From positions 1 through 7,170 of the forward strand of contig CAJXNF010000144.1 of assembly GCA_913056375.1 (NCBI GenBank): a stretch of DNA of 7,170 bases, given 5' to 3'. Both the position numbers and the translations under genes were made by a program. The notes under the pieces are model-generated. The model did not search any database. It was not told the DNA's origin and saw only the letters and a list, made by a program, of their open reading frames with translations. The stretch is from an uncultured Pseudomonadota bacterium. Its GTDB lineage: Bacteria > SAR324 > NAC60-12. Shown here one piece after another: positions 6,390 to 7,170 of the stretch (its first letter is position 1; each line of letters opens with the position of its first letter).

Positions 6390-6488
6390 GGAGACGGATG
6401 CGTCACTGGTGGGCGCCCCGGACTTCAAACCCGCGTGTATGGCTCTAAAACAGTCATTGGTAGGTTCGATTCCTACTCGTCTCCGCCA
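6390..6488 (+). tRNA. selC: tRNA-Sec (anticodon TCA), selenocysteine tRNA with encoded CCA
   Basis: The 99-base gene folds with an 8-bp acceptor stem (6390-6397 with 6477-6484), discriminator G6485, and CCA 6486-6488. The T stem is 5 bp (6460-6464 with 6472-6476) with loop TTCGATT. A long variable arm has a 6-bp stem (6439-6444 with 6452-6457), and the D stem is extended (6400-6404 with 6412-6416). The anticodon loop CTTCAAA (6423-6429) carries TCA at 6425-6427, which reads UGA. The 8+5 acceptor/T helix and long variable arm are diagnostic of bacterial tRNA-Sec. It is charged with Ser, converted by SelA using selenophosphate, and delivered by SelB. None of these genes is in the window, and no Sec-type in-frame TGA was seen. 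The anticodon stem is irregular: A6422/C6430 and C6418/C6434 do not pair. It sits between trkH and the acyl-CoA synthetase gene on the same strand. Confidence 0.95.
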
Positions 6489-6505
6489 ACAAACAAATCA
6501 TAAGC

Positions 6506-6514
6506 TGATACAAT
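6506..6514 (+). promoter_or_regulatory. Possible extended -10 promoter for the acyl-CoA synthetase gene
   Basis: TGATACAAT has the TGn extension followed by TACAAT, 5 of 6 with TATAAT. The -35 region at the right spacing (CCAACA, in the tRNA 3' end) is poor, which is tolerated by extended -10 promoters. A start near 6521 would give a leader of about 90 bases before the ATG. No T-tract terminator separates the tRNA from this gene, so co-transcription is also possible. Confidence 0.35.
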
Positions 6515-6597
6515 ACTAAATCAACTCGAATGGCATAGAGCACTCCCCTCAATAGCGGTCAGTGAACACGCCAAGGGTCTAAATCAAAATTCATTCT

Positions 6598-6602
6598 GGG
6601 AG
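6598..6602 (+). promoter_or_regulatory. Ribosome binding site of the acyl-CoA synthetase gene
   Basis: GGGAG with 7 bases to the ATG at 6610 is the only clear Shine-Dalgarno in the window and fixes this start. Confidence 0.75.
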
Positions 6603-6609
6603 AAAGAAC

Positions 6610-7170
6610 ATGGGCTACCAGGTAGAGCACCGAGAATCGATTGAAAACCCAGAATCTTTCTGGCGAAAACAGGCTGAGGCCATTGACTGGTTTGAGTTCC
6701 CACAGGCGATTCTTTCTCAAGATAGCAATCAATCCTATCGCTGGTTTGAAGGTGGTAAACTGAACACCTCCTACCTGGCACTGGACCATCACGTCAATTC
6801 AGGAAGAGCTGAGCAACCCGCCCTGATCTATGACTCCCCCGTCACTGGTCAACAACAGACTTTCACCTACTTAGAGTTGCGTGATGAAGTTGCTCGTTTT
6901 GCAGGTGTCCTGAAAAATCACGGCGTTGTTAAAGGGGATCGGATCATTGTCTACATGCCGATGATACCACAAGCCATCATTGCCATGCTGGCCTGTGCTC
7001 GACTAGGAGCAATTCACTCCGTAGTGTTTGGCGGCTTTGCCCCAAATGAATTGGCCGTTCGTATCGATGATGCTCGTCCAAAACTTTTGGTAACAGCGTC
7101 CTGCGGAATCGAGGTTCAAAAGGTCATTCCCTACAAACCACTTGTGGATGAAGCGATTCAAAAGTCCAAC
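6610..7170 (+). CDS. prpE: Propionyl-CoA/acetyl-CoA synthetase (PrpE/ACSS3-like), N-terminal part, runs off right edge
   Basis: The frame is open for 187 codons to the end of the window, roughly 30% of a usual ~630-residue enzyme. Residues 1-60 match the acetyl-CoA synthetase N-terminal domain (NPESFWRKQAEAIDW and a following YRWFEGGKLNTSY). Then comes the AMP-binding domain start, with conserved VYMPMIPQAIIAMLACARLG and GAIHSVVFGGF (133-143), and RIDDARPKLLVTAS. The family adenylates a short-chain acid with ATP and transfers the acyl group to CoA. The ending GIEVQKVIPYKPLVDEA resembles PrpE and mammalian ACSS3 rather than Acs, so propionate is the likelier substrate. The ATP P-loop and the acyl-pocket residues lie beyond the window, so acetate or another short acid cannot be excluded. 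It has a strong ribosome binding site and probably its own promoter after the tRNA-Sec. No prpBCD genes are visible here. Confidence 0.9.
   Translation, partial: MGYQVEHRESIENPESFWRKQAEAIDWFEFPQAILSQDSNQSYRWFEGGKLNTSYLALDHHVNSGRAEQPALIYDSPVTGQQQTFTYLELRDEVARFAGVLKNHGVVKGDRIIVYMPMIPQAIIAMLACARLGAIHSVVFGGFAPNELAVRIDDARPKLLVTASCGIEVQKVIPYKPLVDEAIQKSN

Overview
The window reads as a piece of a Gram-negative bacterial chromosome, most likely proteobacterial or a related marine lineage. It has a YajR-like MFS transporter half, a four-P-loop TrkH, a tRNA-Sec and a PrpE/ACSS3-like acyl-CoA synthetase. The taxonomic guess is weak; no marker gene settles it. GC in hand-counted 60-base lines is about 57% (range 50-60) over the first ~345 bases and about 43-47% just after, which coincides with an abrupt change of protein family.

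Left edge (1-1044): the C-terminal 63 residues of a PuuC-like aldehyde dehydrogenase overlap by one base an ORF that starts like a PuuB-type FAD-dependent amine oxidoreductase (GxGxxG motif at residues 44-49). At about residue 50-52 that ORF switches in frame to the C-terminal half of a YajR-like MFS transporter. Either a real deletion/rearrangement or an assembly join lies near base 337-351.

Middle (1045-4868): a 211-residue minus-strand protein of unknown function is divergent from a very large 917-residue plus-strand protein. The 239-base region between them carries a 9-bp perfect inverted repeat. I do not recognise the large protein as a named family. By eye it contains up to four alpha/beta units that follow the response-regulator receiver pattern. 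Three have lost the phospho-acceptor Asp, and the last keeps it with CheY-like spacing. This is the most interesting candidate in the window. The gene ends in a clear intrinsic terminator whose T-tract stops one base before the start codon of the next gene.

Right side (4870-7170): trkH encodes the membrane subunit of a Trk/Ktr-type potassium transporter, with all four selectivity-filter loops visible. No trkA is in the window. It is followed by a 99-base selC gene (tRNA-Sec, anticodon TCA, 8-bp acceptor stem, 5-bp T stem, long variable arm, encoded CCA) with a plausible sigma70 promoter just upstream. The organism therefore probably makes selenoproteins, although no Sec-specific enzyme gene lies in the window. 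The last gene, running off the right edge, is the N-terminal part of a propionyl-CoA/acyl-CoA synthetase with a good ribosome binding site and a possible extended -10 promoter directly after the tRNA.

No CRISPR array, insertion sequence or phage gene was seen. Apart from the 917-residue protein and its divergent neighbour, the genes are ordinary housekeeping or catabolic genes.
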